Shown here piece after piece: positions 25,465 to 34,176 of a DNA stretch of 64,000 nucleotides (its first letter is position 1; each line of letters opens with the position of its first letter). The notes beneath the pieces are model-generated. The model saw only the letters and a list, made by a program, of their open reading frames with translations, had not been told where the DNA came from and searched no databases. A program made the translations under genes and the position numbers. This stretch comes from HGM12998 sp900756495 (GTDB lineage Bacteria > Bacillota > Clostridia > Oscillospirales > Oscillospiraceae), in contig CAUEFI010000007.1 in assembly GCA_958477305.1 (NCBI GenBank), positions 85,220 to 149,219 on the forward strand, written 5' to 3'.

Positions 25465-27274
25465 GCACCTGCGTTATACACTGGGTACACTGCTGTCCTA
25501 CATGGGACGGCATAAGCTGCTCCTGCTGATCGTGGCGATACTGGTGACGATCAGCGCGCTGGCCAATCTGTTGGGGACCTACATGATTCGCCCTATTGTA
25601 AACAACTTGGTCTCCGGAGATGTCCACACCCTGATCCTGGGCGTTGCGGTTACCGCCGGCATTTACGGACTGGGCGTCCTCTCCGCCTACGGCTATACAC
25701 AGACGATGGTAAAGGCAGCCCAAAAGATCCTCTTCGATATCCGGCGGGATCTGTTCTCCCATCTGCAGACGCTGCCGCTGAAATTTTTTGACACGCAGCG
25801 GCACGGCGACGTCATGAGTTACTTTACCAACGACGTAGATACGATCTCAGATGCATTAAACAACAGCTTTGCCATGGTCATTCAAAGCTTCATTCAGATG
25901 ACGGGCACCCTAATCATCCTGTTTATCCTCAATTGGCGCCTGACGCTGATCGTCGCCGTCTGCTATGCAGTCATGTTCCTCTATATCCGTTTCAGCGGCC
26001 GGCGCAGCAAAGCCTACTATACCAAGCAACAGGCCAGTCTGGGCGATCTGGACGGTTACATTGAGGAGATGGTGGGCGGCCAGAAGGTCGTCAAGGTCTT
26101 CAATCATGAAAAGGCCAACCTAGATACCTTTCGATCCAAAAATGAGGCGCTTCGCAAGGCCGGCACTGGTGCCCAGAGCTATGCTGCCACCATGATCCCG
26201 GCGGTGGTGAGCATCTCTTATATCAATTATGCCATCGTGGCCGCCCTGGGCGGTATTATGGCCCTGAAAGGCATGACGGACGTAGGCAGCCTAGCCAGCT
26301 ATCTGGTATTTGTCCGGCAAGCGGCCATGCCCATCAATCAGTTCACTCAACAGAGCAATTTCCTTCTTGCGGCGCTGGCGGGTGCGGAACGTGTCTTTGA
26401 GGCCATGGACCAGCCACCGGAAGTGGACGATGGAGCGGTGGAACTGGTCTGCACGCCGGAACAGGACGGCAATCCGTCCGCTCCCTCCGGCACCGGCGGC
26501 CATTGGGCGTGGCGCAAGCCTGACGGCAGCATTGTTCCGCTGCGGGGAGACGTCCGCTTTGAGCATGTGGATTTTGGCTATGATGCCGGGCACCCTGTAC
26601 TCAAGGATATCAGCCTCTTTGCCAAGCCGGGGCAAAAAATTGCTTTTGTAGGCTCCACCGGCGCCGGAAAGACCACTATTACCAACCTCATCAACCGGTT
26701 TTATGACGTAAAAGGCGGTAAGATTGTCTATGACGGCATCGACGTGCGGGACATCAAAAAGGACTCTCTTCGCCGCAGCCTGGGCATTGTACTTCAGGAT
26801 ACTCATCTCTTCACAGGTACCATCGCCGACAATATACGCTTTGGTAAGCTGGATGCCACGCAGGAGGAAATCGAGCGGGCCGCCCGTATCGCCAACGCCC
26901 ACTCCTTTATCAGCCGCCTCCCACAGGGCTATGAGACTATGGTGACCTCTGACGGAGCCAACTTGTCTCAGGGCCAGCGGCAGCTCCTGGCCATCGCCCG
27001 GGCCGCAGTCGCCGACCCGCCGGTACTCATTCTGGATGAGGCTACTTCCTCCATCGATACCCGTACAGAGGCGCTCATTGAGAAGGGCATGGACCAGCTC
27101 ATGGAGGGCCGCACTGTCTTCGTCATTGCCCACCGGCTCTCCACAGTGCGCAACTCCGATGCCATTATGGTTCTTGAGCAGGGAAAAATTGTGGAGCGCG
27201 GCAGCCATGAGGAGCTGCTGGCCCAGGAGGGTGAGTATTATCAGCTCTATCACGGCATGTTCGAACTGAGCTAA
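25430..27274 (+). CDS. ABC exporter half-transporter with consensus ATPase residues (heterodimer partner B)
   Basis: A 614-residue protein overlapping the previous gene by 35 bases; AAAGGAGAGG precedes the ATG. After the six-helix membrane domain, an insertion of about 40 residues ('CTPEQDGNPSAPSGTGGHWAW') separates it from the nucleotide-binding domain. That domain has Walker A 'GSTGAGKTT', signature 'LSQGQRQ', Walker B 'VLILDEATSSID' and 'VIAHRLST', all catalytically competent. With partner A it should form a multidrug- or peptide-type exporter under MarR control. Substrate unknown. Confidence 0.93.
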   Translation: MAARQLSGKKPKHLRYTLGTLLSYMGRHKLLLLIVAILVTISALANLLGTYMIRPIVNNLVSGDVHTLILGVAVTAGIYGLGVLSAYGYTQTMVKAAQKILFDIRRDLFSHLQTLPLKFFDTQRHGDVMSYFTNDVDTISDALNNSFAMVIQSFIQMTGTLIILFILNWRLTLIVAVCYAVMFLYIRFSGRRSKAYYTKQQASLGDLDGYIEEMVGGQKVVKVFNHEKANLDTFRSKNEALRKAGTGAQSYAATMIPAVVSISYINYAIVAALGGIMALKGMTDVGSLASYLVFVRQAAMPINQFTQQSNFLLAALAGAERVFEAMDQPPEVDDGAVELVCTPEQDGNPSAPSGTGGHWAWRKPDGSIVPLRGDVRFEHVDFGYDAGHPVLKDISLFAKPGQKIAFVGSTGAGKTTITNLINRFYDVKGGKIVYDGIDVRDIKKDSLRRSLGIVLQDTHLFTGTIADNIRFGKLDATQEEIERAARIANAHSFISRLPQGYETMVTSDGANLSQGQRQLLAIARAAVADPPVLILDEATSSIDTRTEALIEKGMDQLMEGRTVFVIAHRLSTVRNSDAIMVLEQGKIVERGSHEELLAQEGEYYQLYHGMFELS

Positions 27275-27308
27275 ATTCCCGACTGTATTCCGCCCTCTGG
27301 AGAAATGG

Positions 27309-27347
27309 AAATCCCCCCGGCTAGGCCTAGCCGGGGGATTTCTCTTT
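27309..27347 (+). terminator. Terminator of the MarR/ABC operon
   Basis: A near-perfect palindrome (AAATCCCCCCGGCTAGG and its complement) is followed by TCTCTTTTCT. It abuts the IS5 remnant. Confidence 0.85.
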
Positions 27348-27351
27348 TCTA

Positions 27352-28005
27352 AATAGTGTCTACATGAGCTTAGGCTAAAACGGCACACCAAATAGCAATG
27401 CAACGAATTTGCACTGCTGCCAGAAACGATTGATGTGTTTTTTGCGTATCGTGCGGCAATTCCGCGCCAGCGCTTTAAGTGCAGGAAAGCGTTCTCCAGC
27501 AAATGGCGCAACCGATACAAATAACGGTCATAATCCCGTTGTTCTTTGCGGTTTCGTTTCGGAGGAATGACAACTTCCATTCCGGAGGCAACAGCGCAGG
27601 CAATGATTTTATCCGTATCATAACCGCGATCCGCCAGCAGCGTTTTGGCAGATATCCCCTCGATCAGATGGACAGCTTCTTTGCAATCAGCTCGGGTACC
27701 CTCTGTGATAAGTACTCTGACTGGCATACCATTTGCATCCACGGCAAGGTGAATTTTGGTATTGAGCCCCCTTTTGTGCGGCTCATCTCTTGATTGCCGC
27801 CTTTTGCTCCGGCTGCATGTGGATGTACCTTGCAATGGCTTGCATCAATCATAAGCCATTCAAAATCAGGCTCGTCCACCAAGATTTCAAGGAGCTTTTC
27901 CCAAATCCTCTTGTCTCGCCACGGTGCTCCTGTGCGCAGAATCCTGTGCGCAGAATCCAGAAAACACCGTTGATAAACCGGCGATTGTCTTCTATAATAG
28001 AAGTA
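27352..28005 (-). pseudogene. IS5-family (IS427-type) transposase, defective copy 1
   Basis: Pieces of a two-frame IS427-group transposase: 'EDNRRFINGVFWILRTG', then 'WEKLLEILVDEPDFEWLMIDASHCKVHPH' and 'AKGGNQEMSRTKGG'. After a minus-one shift at AAAAGGGGG (27775-27767) it continues 'LNTKIHLAVDANGMPVRVLITEG...LADRGYDTD...VVIPPKRNRKEQRDYD'. The shift site is normal for the group. Real damage includes a 14-base tandem duplication (27929-27942 and 27943-27956), loss of 15-20 codons after GAPWRD, a one-base insertion near 27430, and an absent N-terminus at the 28005 edge. The end at 27352 keeps the inverted repeat AATAGTGTCTACA next to a TA dinucleotide. Confidence 0.85.
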
Positions 28006-28085
28006 ATGGGGTCAGGCGTGTATCCTGTCCCAAACCGCCCCGGCGCCCGGCGGCCCGGCGGCACTCTGATGAGGAGGCGGTCTGA

Positions 28086-28622
28086 GTGACCCAAGCGGAA
28101 CTGATTGCCCTGGCCGAGGAGATCGGCTTTTCCCACGCCGGCGAGCTGAATGTGGCGGAGCTGGAGTTTATGCCCCAGGTGCGGGAGATGTGCGCCGCCG
28201 ACCGGTGCAAGTCCTACGGCGCGTGCTGGACCTGTCCCCCCGGCTGCGGCACCCTGGAGGAGGCGGCGGCCCGGGCGGTCAAATATCACCGGGGCATCCT
28301 GCTCCAGTCCACCGCCCAGCTGTAGGACGACTTCGATGTGGAGGCCATGCAGGAGACCGAGCGGCTCCAGCACGATCGGTTCATGACCTTTGTAGAGCGG
28401 GTGCGGCAGGAGTACCCCAACTGCCTGCCCATGGGCACCGGCACCTGCACCATCTGCGCCAAGTGTACCTACCCCGACGCCCCCTGCCGCTTCCCCGAGA
28501 AGGCCATCCCCTCCGTGGAGGCCTACGGCCTGTGGGTATCCAAGGTCTGCGAGCAGTCGGGGATGTCCTACTATTACGGCCCGGGCACCATCACCTACTC
28601 GGCCTGCGTGCTCATCGACTGA
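28086..28622 (+). pseudogene. DUF2284 metal-binding protein interrupted by an in-frame amber codon
   Basis: The frame starts at GTG 28086 after GAGGAGGCGG and encodes 'RCKSYGACWTCPPGCGTLEE...HRGILLQSTAQL', then TAG at 28323-28325. It continues in the same frame with 'DDFDVEAMQETERLQHDRFM...CTICAKCTYPDAPCRFPEKAIPSVEAYG' to a TGA. Ignoring the TAG, it is a complete DUF2284 protein of about 178 residues with both cysteine clusters intact. The position would normally be Glu (GAG to TAG, one substitution). Most likely a fresh nonsense mutation; stop read-through is the alternative. Function of the family is unknown beyond presumed metal or Fe-S binding. Confidence 0.8.
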
Positions 28623-28643
28623 ACCCGGTCCACATGAACCGCA

Positions 28644-28683
28644 AAAGGCCGCCCGGCGCCATGTACAGTGCCGGGCGGCCTTT
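28644..28683. terminator. Bidirectional terminator between the DUF2284 gene and the amidohydrolase
   Basis: AAAGGCCGCCCGGC (28644-28657) pairs with GCCGGGCGGCCTTT (28670-28683) between convergent genes. Confidence 0.85.
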
Positions 28684-28764
28684 CCGCTGTGAAAAGCGGT
28701 CCGGTCGGACACAGGGGGGTGCCCGACCGGACGGATAAGGGGGGTGAGAGTGAGAGTGTAAGGC

Positions 28765-29751
28765 TCAGATCTTGAGCAGAGACTTGGCATTCTTGTAGGC
28801 GATAGCCTGGAGCACGTCGGAAGAGAGGTTCACGGTGTTGAACCACTGGTTGGCCTCGACGGGGTCCTCGTAAGGGTAGTCCACAGAGTACATCACCCGG
28901 TCGGGCCCCAGGATGCGCAGGGTGTACTCCAGGGCGGGGGTATAGAAGAAGCCGCTGGTGGTGGCGTAGAAGTTCCGCTGGAAGTACTCGGTGACGGTGA
29001 GCTTGCGGGGCCGACCGTTGGCGGCGGCCACCTCGCCGTCCCAGCCCTCTTTCTGGATGCGGTGGTCCATCCGCCAGCACCAGAAGGGCAGGAGCTCGCC
29101 CAGATGTCCCAACACCACCTTGGCATTGGGCACCTTGTCAAACAGGCCACTGATGATCAACCGGAGCACGTGCTCGCAGGTCTCCACATGGAAGCCCCAG
29201 GCGGAGCCCTTCAGCTCGGGGTAGGGCTTATAGGTGGTCTCCCGGTCGTCGGGCACCGTGCGGGGGTGGAGATAGACCGGCACGTCCAGGGCCTCGGCGG
29301 CCTTCCAGAAGTCCAGGTACTCGGGGGCGTCGTAGTAGATGGGCGCCGCGCCGCCGGCGTTGTCATACCCGTTGATCATGGCGCCCACCAGGCCCAGCTC
29401 CCTGACGGCCCGCTGCAGCTCCGCGATGGCGGCCTGGGGATCCCGCATGGGCAGACAGGCAAAGGCCCGCAGCCGGTCGGTGTGCCCGGAAATGGCCTCG
29501 GCCACATAGTCGTTCCACCGCCTGGCCGTGTCCGCCTCGATGGCGGGGTCCCGGATGCCCTGGATGGAGGGGGAGGTGGCTGAGAGCACACTCATCTCCA
29601 GCTCGCCCTCGTCCATGGCGCGGATACGCATATCGGTCAGGTCGCGCAGCCGGGCCTCACACTGGCGGAATTCACGCAGGCTGAGCAGCTGAGGGGTGTA
29701 CTCCTCCACGCCGTCTACGGAAAACGCCTCTTCCAACGCAATTTTTTTCAT
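28765..29751 (-). CDS. Amidohydrolase-family decarboxylase, 2,3-dihydroxybenzoate/5-carboxyvanillate decarboxylase-like
   Basis: A 328-residue TIM-barrel enzyme starting 'KKIALEEAFSVDG'. The ALEEAF N-terminus is the signature of the non-oxidative aromatic decarboxylases related to 2,3-dihydroxybenzoate decarboxylase and LigW, in contrast to the E-x-H form of gamma-resorcylate decarboxylase. Further metal and active-site segments are 'VPVYLHPRTVPDD' (His), 'HVLRLIISGLFDKVPNAKVVLGHLGELLPFW' and 'VMYSVDYPYED' (Asp). It is the last gene of a dctP-dctQ-dctM-amidohydrolase operon, mirroring the one at 8-12.6 kb. The substrate is probably a hydroxylated or methoxylated benzoate brought in by the TRAP system (inference). 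Confidence 0.85.
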   Translation of the reverse strand: MKKIALEEAFSVDGVEEYTPQLLSLREFRQCEARLRDLTDMRIRAMDEGELEMSVLSATSPSIQGIRDPAIEADTARRWNDYVAEAISGHTDRLRAFACLPMRDPQAAIAELQRAVRELGLVGAMINGYDNAGGAAPIYYDAPEYLDFWKAAEALDVPVYLHPRTVPDDRETTYKPYPELKGSAWGFHVETCEHVLRLIISGLFDKVPNAKVVLGHLGELLPFWCWRMDHRIQKEGWDGEVAAANGRPRKLTVTEYFQRNFYATTSGFFYTPALEYTLRILGPDRVMYSVDYPYEDPVEANQWFNTVNLSSDVLQAIAYKNAKSLLKI

Positions 29752-29795
29752 CTGCTGTTCTCCTTATTTTATTGTCGTATTTTGGCACGGCCGCC

Positions 29796-31097
29796 TCAGC
29801 TCAGGATGTTGGGCAGCAGGAGCGTCAGGCCCGGCACATAAGTGATGATCAAAAGTCCCACAATGTAGAGAATGATGTAGGGGATCAGGGCCCGTGAAAT
29901 CTCCCCCATGGATTTTTTCAGCACGCTCTGGGCCACAAAGATGTTCAGGCCGAAGGGGGGCGTAAACATGCCGATGGAGAGGTTCACCGTAAACACCAGG
30001 CCCAGGTGGATGGGGTCAATCCCCAGAACCTTGGCGGTGGGCAGGAGCAGGGGGGCCAGGATGAGCACGGCGGCACCCGTGTCGAAGAAGCAGCCCACAA
30101 TCAGCAGCAGCACGTTGAGCATCAGCAGGAACATGATCTTGTCAAAGGAGCCGAAGCTCTCGGTGATCAGGGTGGGGAGCTGGGCCATGGTGGCCATCTG
30201 GGCGAAGCAGGTGCTCACAGAGATGAGGATGAAGATCTGGCCCGCCGTCTTGCCCGCGTCGGCCAGCTGCCTGGGGATCTGGGAGAACTTGATGTCCTTG
30301 AGCACAAACACGGCCACCACGAAGGAGTACACGGCGGCAACGGCGCCGGCCTCGGTGGGAGTGAAGATGCCGGAGTAGATCCCGCCCAGGATGATGACCG
30401 GGAGGATAAGCACCGGGATCGCCCGAATGAAGGTAGTCTTAATCTCGCCGGCAGTGGCCCGGGGCTGGGCCTGGGACTCATAGAGGCCCAGCTTGCTGTT
30501 GCGGGCGCATCTCCAGAACAGGTAGCCGGCCACCAGCGCCACCAGCAGCAGTCCGGGGAGGAATCCGCCCATGAACAGGCTGGTCACAGAGGACTCGGTG
30601 GCGATACCATAGATGATAAGAGTGATGCTGGGGGGGATGATGGTGCTCAGGGCGCCGGAGGAGACGATCACGCCGGTGGAGAGGCTGGGGCCCTGGGCCT
30701 TGGCCAGGGGCTCATAGACCACCTTTCCGAAGGTGGCCACCGCCGCCGGGGAGGAGCCCGAGATGGCGCCGAACACCGCGTTGGCGAAGAGGCAGGCCAC
30801 GGCCAGCCCCGCCTTGGTGTGCCGGAGCAGCACCATAAAGAAGTCGATGAGCCTCGATCCCAGGGTGCTGGCCTGAATGAAGGTGCCGGTCAGGATGAAG
30901 AAGGGAATGCACAGGAAGCTGGTCTTGGCCACGTTGTCGAACATTCCCGTAAAGATGCTCTCCACGGGGACCTTCACCACAAAGAGGGCCAGGTAGAGGG
31001 TGGGGCCCAGGATGGCCAGGTAGAGGGGGACGTTCAGTACCGCCAGAACCACCAGGATGATGGCGCAGGGGATCAGAATTGCGACGACGTCAGGCAT
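29796..31097 (-). CDS. dctM: TRAP transporter large permease subunit (DctM family), second system
   Basis: The start at 31097 (MPDVVAIL) overlaps the dctQ end by eight bases and follows a purine-rich site; the frame extends upstream without signals. The 433-residue protein has about twelve membrane helices. Typical DctM motifs are 'SFLCIPFFILTGTFIQA', 'NAVFGAISGSSPAAVATFGKVVY', 'LSTIIPPSITLIIYGIATESSV', 'GCFFDTGAAVLILAPLLLP' and 'MFTPPFGLNIFVAQS'. It forms the ion-driven channel for the acid bound by the DctP encoded upstream. It is clearly diverged from the first system, so the two are not a recent duplication. Confidence 0.93.
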   Translation of the reverse strand: MPDVVAILIPCAIILVVLAVLNVPLYLAILGPTLYLALFVVKVPVESIFTGMFDNVAKTSFLCIPFFILTGTFIQASTLGSRLIDFFMVLLRHTKAGLAVACLFANAVFGAISGSSPAAVATFGKVVYEPLAKAQGPSLSTGVIVSSGALSTIIPPSITLIIYGIATESSVTSLFMGGFLPGLLLVALVAGYLFWRCARNSKLGLYESQAQPRATAGEIKTTFIRAIPVLILPVIILGGIYSGIFTPTEAGAVAAVYSFVVAVFVLKDIKFSQIPRQLADAGKTAGQIFILISVSTCFAQMATMAQLPTLITESFGSFDKIMFLLMLNVLLLIVGCFFDTGAAVLILAPLLLPTAKVLGIDPIHLGLVFTVNLSIGMFTPPFGLNIFVAQSVLKKSMGEISRALIPYIILYIVGLLIITYVPGLTLLLPNILS

Positions 31098-31581
31098 GTC
31101 CTCTCCCCCTCCACTCATTGATAAACAGGTGGGCAACCCAGTAAACAATCACCAGCACCATGGTGGCCAGAATGATTCCGTACAGCCAGCCGAAGGGCAT
31201 GCGGAGAATGGGGCTGGCGGAGTGGATCTCCAGGTTGCGGACAACCACCTTATACCCGCCGTTGATGAGAATGCCGGTAAAAATCACGGTGACAATGCCG
31301 CGGATGTAGAACAGAATCTGCCGGGCAACCTGGTTGTTCTTGAACTTCTCGTCCAGGAAGGAGATGGAGAGCTGCTCGTCACGGAACTCCAGGGACGGCA
31401 TCATGACGAACATCATCAGGGCAGCCAGGTAGCAGCACAGCTCCTCCACCCATGGAAAGTTCATGTGGAAAAAGGAGCGGGCAAGCGCGTTGACCGTGGT
31501 CAGCACCACGCTGACCGCCAGCATGGCGGCGGCAATTCCCACCAGCGTGTGCAGCCCGCCATTCAAGGTTTTTCGTATCAT
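31090..31581 (-). CDS. dctQ: TRAP transporter small membrane subunit (DctQ family), second system
   Basis: A 163-residue protein with four membrane helices. 'VVLTTVNALARSFFHMNFPWVEELCCYLAALM' (about residues 25-56) matches the DctQ signature, including the W-EE motif. It lies 41 bases after dctP, and its last codons overlap the start of dctM. The binding-protein-dependent secondary transporter needs all three subunits, and all are present and intact here. Confidence 0.9.
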   Translation of the reverse strand: MIRKTLNGGLHTLVGIAAAMLAVSVVLTTVNALARSFFHMNFPWVEELCCYLAALMMFVMMPSLEFRDEQLSISFLDEKFKNNQVARQILFYIRGIVTVIFTGILINGGYKVVVRNLEIHSASPILRMPFGWLYGIILATMVLVIVYWVAHLFINEWRGRGHA

Positions 31582-31622
31582 AATTTCCCCCTTGCCGAAT
31601 CAGGTCAGATGAGGACCGGTGT

Positions 31623-32729
31623 TCACGACTCCGCTGTATTGGCCTCCACGTATTCCACCACCATGTCGTAGAAGGGCTGGGCCTCGGGCATGGTCTTCAG
31701 GAAGGCCTCGTGGGTGGCGGCGGCAGCGGCCTCGTTCATCTGGGCCTTAACCTCGTCGGAGACCTCCACAATCTCGCAGCCCTCAGACACCATGTGGTCA
31801 TAGCAGTCCTGGATGTAGGTGTGGGTGTAGGTGTAGACCGACTCCCGGACCTCCTCCACCGTCTCCTCCAGTATCTGGCGCAGGTCGTCGGGCAGCTGGT
31901 CCAGAAGCTGGTTGCTGAACATGACGCAGTTGCTGGTGGGGTTGCTGGGGGCCTTGATCAGATAGGGAGCCTTCTCATAGAGCTTCATGGGGTCGTACAT
32001 GGTCACGTCGTTGAGCAGGCCGTCGATGGCGCCCTGCTGGAGGGCCAGGGCCAGGTCGTTGGTGGACATGCTCACGGGGGAGGCGCCGTAGGCCTTGATC
32101 TCGTTCTGGGCCACCTCGCTGTCGAAGCTGCGGATCTTCAGGCCCTTGAGATCCTCCATGGACTCGACGGGGGTGTCCAGCAGCAGCTCCTTCTCCACGC
32201 AGTAGAGGTAGGCGAGGGGCGTCATGCCCAGCTTGGAGATCTCCTCCCGGAAGGCGTCGCCCACCTCGGTCTTGTTGAGCATCTCATACTGTATCTCGCT
32301 GTCGGGCACCAGGGCGGGCATGTCCAGGATATTCATGATGGGGGCGATAGTGGTGAAGAAGCCCACAGGCAGGATGACAGCCTGGACGGTGCCGTTCTGC
32401 AGGCCCTGGATCATCTGGGTATTGGAGCCCAGCTGGTTGGCCGGGTAGAGCTCCACCTGGAACTGATCGGACTTGCTCTCCAGCGCCGTCTTGAACTCCT
32501 CCATGAACTGGTTGGGGTGGCTGGGGAGGACGGTGGCGCAGCCCATGCGGATGACATAGGTCTCTCCCGTGTTCTCCACCGGGGCGGAGCTCTCCTCAGC
32601 ACCTCTCTGGTCGGCCGAGGGAGCCGAGCTGCTTCCGCCGCTGCCGCTACCGCCGCCGCAGGCGGCCAGGCAGATGCTCAGAACCATGGCAATCGAGAGT
32701 ATCCATGCGATTTTCCTATTCTTTTTCAT
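31623..32729 (-). CDS. dctP: TRAP transporter solute-binding lipoprotein (DctP family), second system
   Basis: A 368-residue lipoprotein; the signal 'RKIAWILSIAMVLSICLAACGGG' has a clear LAAC lipobox and a Gly/Ser linker. The DctP fold is visible as 'IRMGCATVLPSHPNQFMEEF', 'ELYPANQLGSNTQMIQGLQNG', 'VESMEDLKGLKIRSFDSEV' (substrate-carboxylate Arg region) and 'LALALQQGAIDGLLNDVTMY'. An AAAGGAGGAAGC site precedes the ATG. It opens the second TRAP/decarboxylase operon. About 230 AT-rich bases upstream should hold the promoter, but no convincing -35/-10 pair is visible, as expected for an activator-dependent promoter served by the adjacent AraC protein. Confidence 0.92.
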   Translation of the reverse strand: MKKNRKIAWILSIAMVLSICLAACGGGSGSGGSSSAPSADQRGAEESSAPVENTGETYVIRMGCATVLPSHPNQFMEEFKTALESKSDQFQVELYPANQLGSNTQMIQGLQNGTVQAVILPVGFFTTIAPIMNILDMPALVPDSEIQYEMLNKTEVGDAFREEISKLGMTPLAYLYCVEKELLLDTPVESMEDLKGLKIRSFDSEVAQNEIKAYGASPVSMSTNDLALALQQGAIDGLLNDVTMYDPMKLYEKAPYLIKAPSNPTSNCVMFSNQLLDQLPDDLRQILEETVEEVRESVYTYTHTYIQDCYDHMVSEGCEIVEVSDEVKAQMNEAAAAATHEAFLKTMPEAQPFYDMVVEYVEANTAES

Positions 32730-32966
32730 TTTCCTGCTTCCTCCTTTGTTCAGATACCAGTTGATACCACTTTAAACGGTTTCCTCTGTTTGGCTGCAAC
32801 ACTTTTGTTCTATTTCACAAGATAGCACTGAATATAGGTTTCTAAAATGGCAAAGTTGACGTATATATTGCAAAAATTGATATTTTATTTCCCAATGTGC
32901 GGTGCGGATACCGTCAAAATCACATGAAGTATCCGTTCTTCATCAGATCTGATACTTAAAACAAAA

Positions 32967-33001
32967 AGGACCCCCGCACATCAAAGATGTGCGGGGGTCC
33001 T
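32967..33001 (-). terminator. Terminator of the AraC-family gene
   Basis: A perfect 16-bp stem (AGGACCCCCGCACATC with its complement) has a 3-base loop, and T residues follow on the minus strand. It separates the regulator from the TRAP operon promoter region. Confidence 0.92.
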
Positions 33002-33035
33002 GACCAATGATATCCATCCTGTGGAGGCGGCGGGT

Positions 33036-33908
33036 CTACTCCCTCCCGTACTGCCCCGGCGGCACCCCGTAACGCCGCTTAAAGAGCCGAAAAAAGCTGG
33101 AGTAATCGCTGAAGCCGCAGGCGTAGCAGATCTCCGTCAGGGGGCTCTTGCCCTCCTGGATCAGCCGCTGGGCCTGTTTGAGCCGCTGTTCCTGGATGTA
33201 CTGATGGACGGTGTAGCCCACGTGCTTTTTAAATTCACGCAGCAGGTAGTATTTATTCACAAAAAAATGTTCGGATAAATGATCCAGGGTAATCCGGTTG
33301 GACAGGTTGTCCAGGATGTACTCCACCACCGACTCGATCATCCTGTTGGACGGCGCGGCCTCCTCCACAGCGCCCTCCAGCACATCCAGATAGCTCCGGT
33401 TGAGCATCATCAGCAGCTCCATCAGGTAGACCCTGGCCAGATGGTCGTGGCCGTACAGGTCGCTGAAGTAGTTCCACTCAAACCGGAGAATGGCGTGCTG
33501 GATGGGGGCAAAGTGCTTGGGATTTATGTAGAGTACTCCCCGCTTCTTGGACAGCGGATCCTCAAAGCAGTGCCAAAGGGGAAAGTCCGGATAGCTGATG
33601 CACCGCACAAATTCAGGCGTCAGCCACAGCAAAAGCCGCTCATAAATCGAGTGGGGATTCACAATGGGGTGGTGCGCTGTCTCGCTGTTGATGAGAATAA
33701 TGCTGTTGGGGACCACCCGATAAATGTCGCTGCCCAGCTGATAGTTCAGATCGCTCCCTGCCACGATAAAAAGCAGCTCGTAATACGCATGCCTGTGTTC
33801 CTGGATTTCCATGGGCATAATGTCTCTCAGGTGCAGCAGCTCAAAGTCCCTGCGCAGCATATGCTGTCTTCCATCGTACTGTCTGTAAAAGGTGTTCACC
33901 GTTTTCAT
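33036..33908 (-). CDS. AraC-family transcriptional regulator
   Basis: The start at 33908 (MKTVNTFY) is preceded by GGGAGAGGG; a longer frame begins at 34004. The 290-residue protein has an N-terminal cupin ligand-binding domain ('HRHAYYELLFIVAGSDLNYQLG', about residues 38-60). The C-terminal pair of helix-turn-helices covers about residues 190-288 ('ITLDHLSEHFFVNKYYLLREFKKHVGYTV' and 'LTEICYACGFSDYSSFFRLFKRRYGVPPGQY'). It lies directly upstream of the second TRAP/decarboxylase operon on the same strand but is separated from it by its own terminator. It is therefore the likely substrate-responsive activator. Confidence 0.9.
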   Translation of the reverse strand: MKTVNTFYRQYDGRQHMLRRDFELLHLRDIMPMEIQEHRHAYYELLFIVAGSDLNYQLGSDIYRVVPNSIILINSETAHHPIVNPHSIYERLLLWLTPEFVRCISYPDFPLWHCFEDPLSKKRGVLYINPKHFAPIQHAILRFEWNYFSDLYGHDHLARVYLMELLMMLNRSYLDVLEGAVEEAAPSNRMIESVVEYILDNLSNRITLDHLSEHFFVNKYYLLREFKKHVGYTVHQYIQEQRLKQAQRLIQEGKSPLTEICYACGFSDYSSFFRLFKRRYGVPPGQYGRE

Positions 33909-34103
33909 CCCTCTCCCGGATACTCTCTGTTCCGTTAGCTGCCTCCGAACAAAGTATGCTTTTCTATCCCACCCCCCCTCGTCTGCAGCCTGTGTAACAC
34001 CCATAAGATATCGGTGAGTATAGCAGAAGATACATTATACAGTCAATGGTAAATTTTATATTGTTTTGGCGTTCAAATGCATTTTATGGGAAATTTTATA
34101 TAA

Positions 34104-34145
34104 AAAAGCAATTAGAAACGTTTTTGTCCGTTTCTAATTGCTTTT
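34104..34145 (-). terminator. Terminator downstream of the DUF1846 pseudogene
   Basis: A perfect 17-bp stem with an 8-base loop, flanked by A/T runs, lies 30 bases past the pseudogene's stop. The 195-base stretch upstream of the AraC gene that contains it is otherwise AT-rich and empty. Confidence 0.85.
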
Positions 34146-34176
34146 ATGCGAAAATTATGAATAATTATTTAACGAA

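Noticed and set aside
27767..27775. The frame change at AAAAGGGGG in the IS5 transposase as a disabling mutation
   Set aside because: IS427-group elements normally join their two frames by programmed frameshifting at such a slippery run; the same site is conserved in copy 2. The inactivating lesions are elsewhere.
28323..28325. Pyrrolysine at the DUF2284 amber codon
   Set aside because: DUF2284 is not a known pyrrolysine protein, the homologous residue should be Glu, and no pyl genes are visible in the window; kept only as an open question.
30006..31121. 371-codon plus-strand open frame across the second dctM
   Set aside because: Gly/Glu/His-rich repeat-like translation created by the codon pattern of a membrane protein on the opposite strand.
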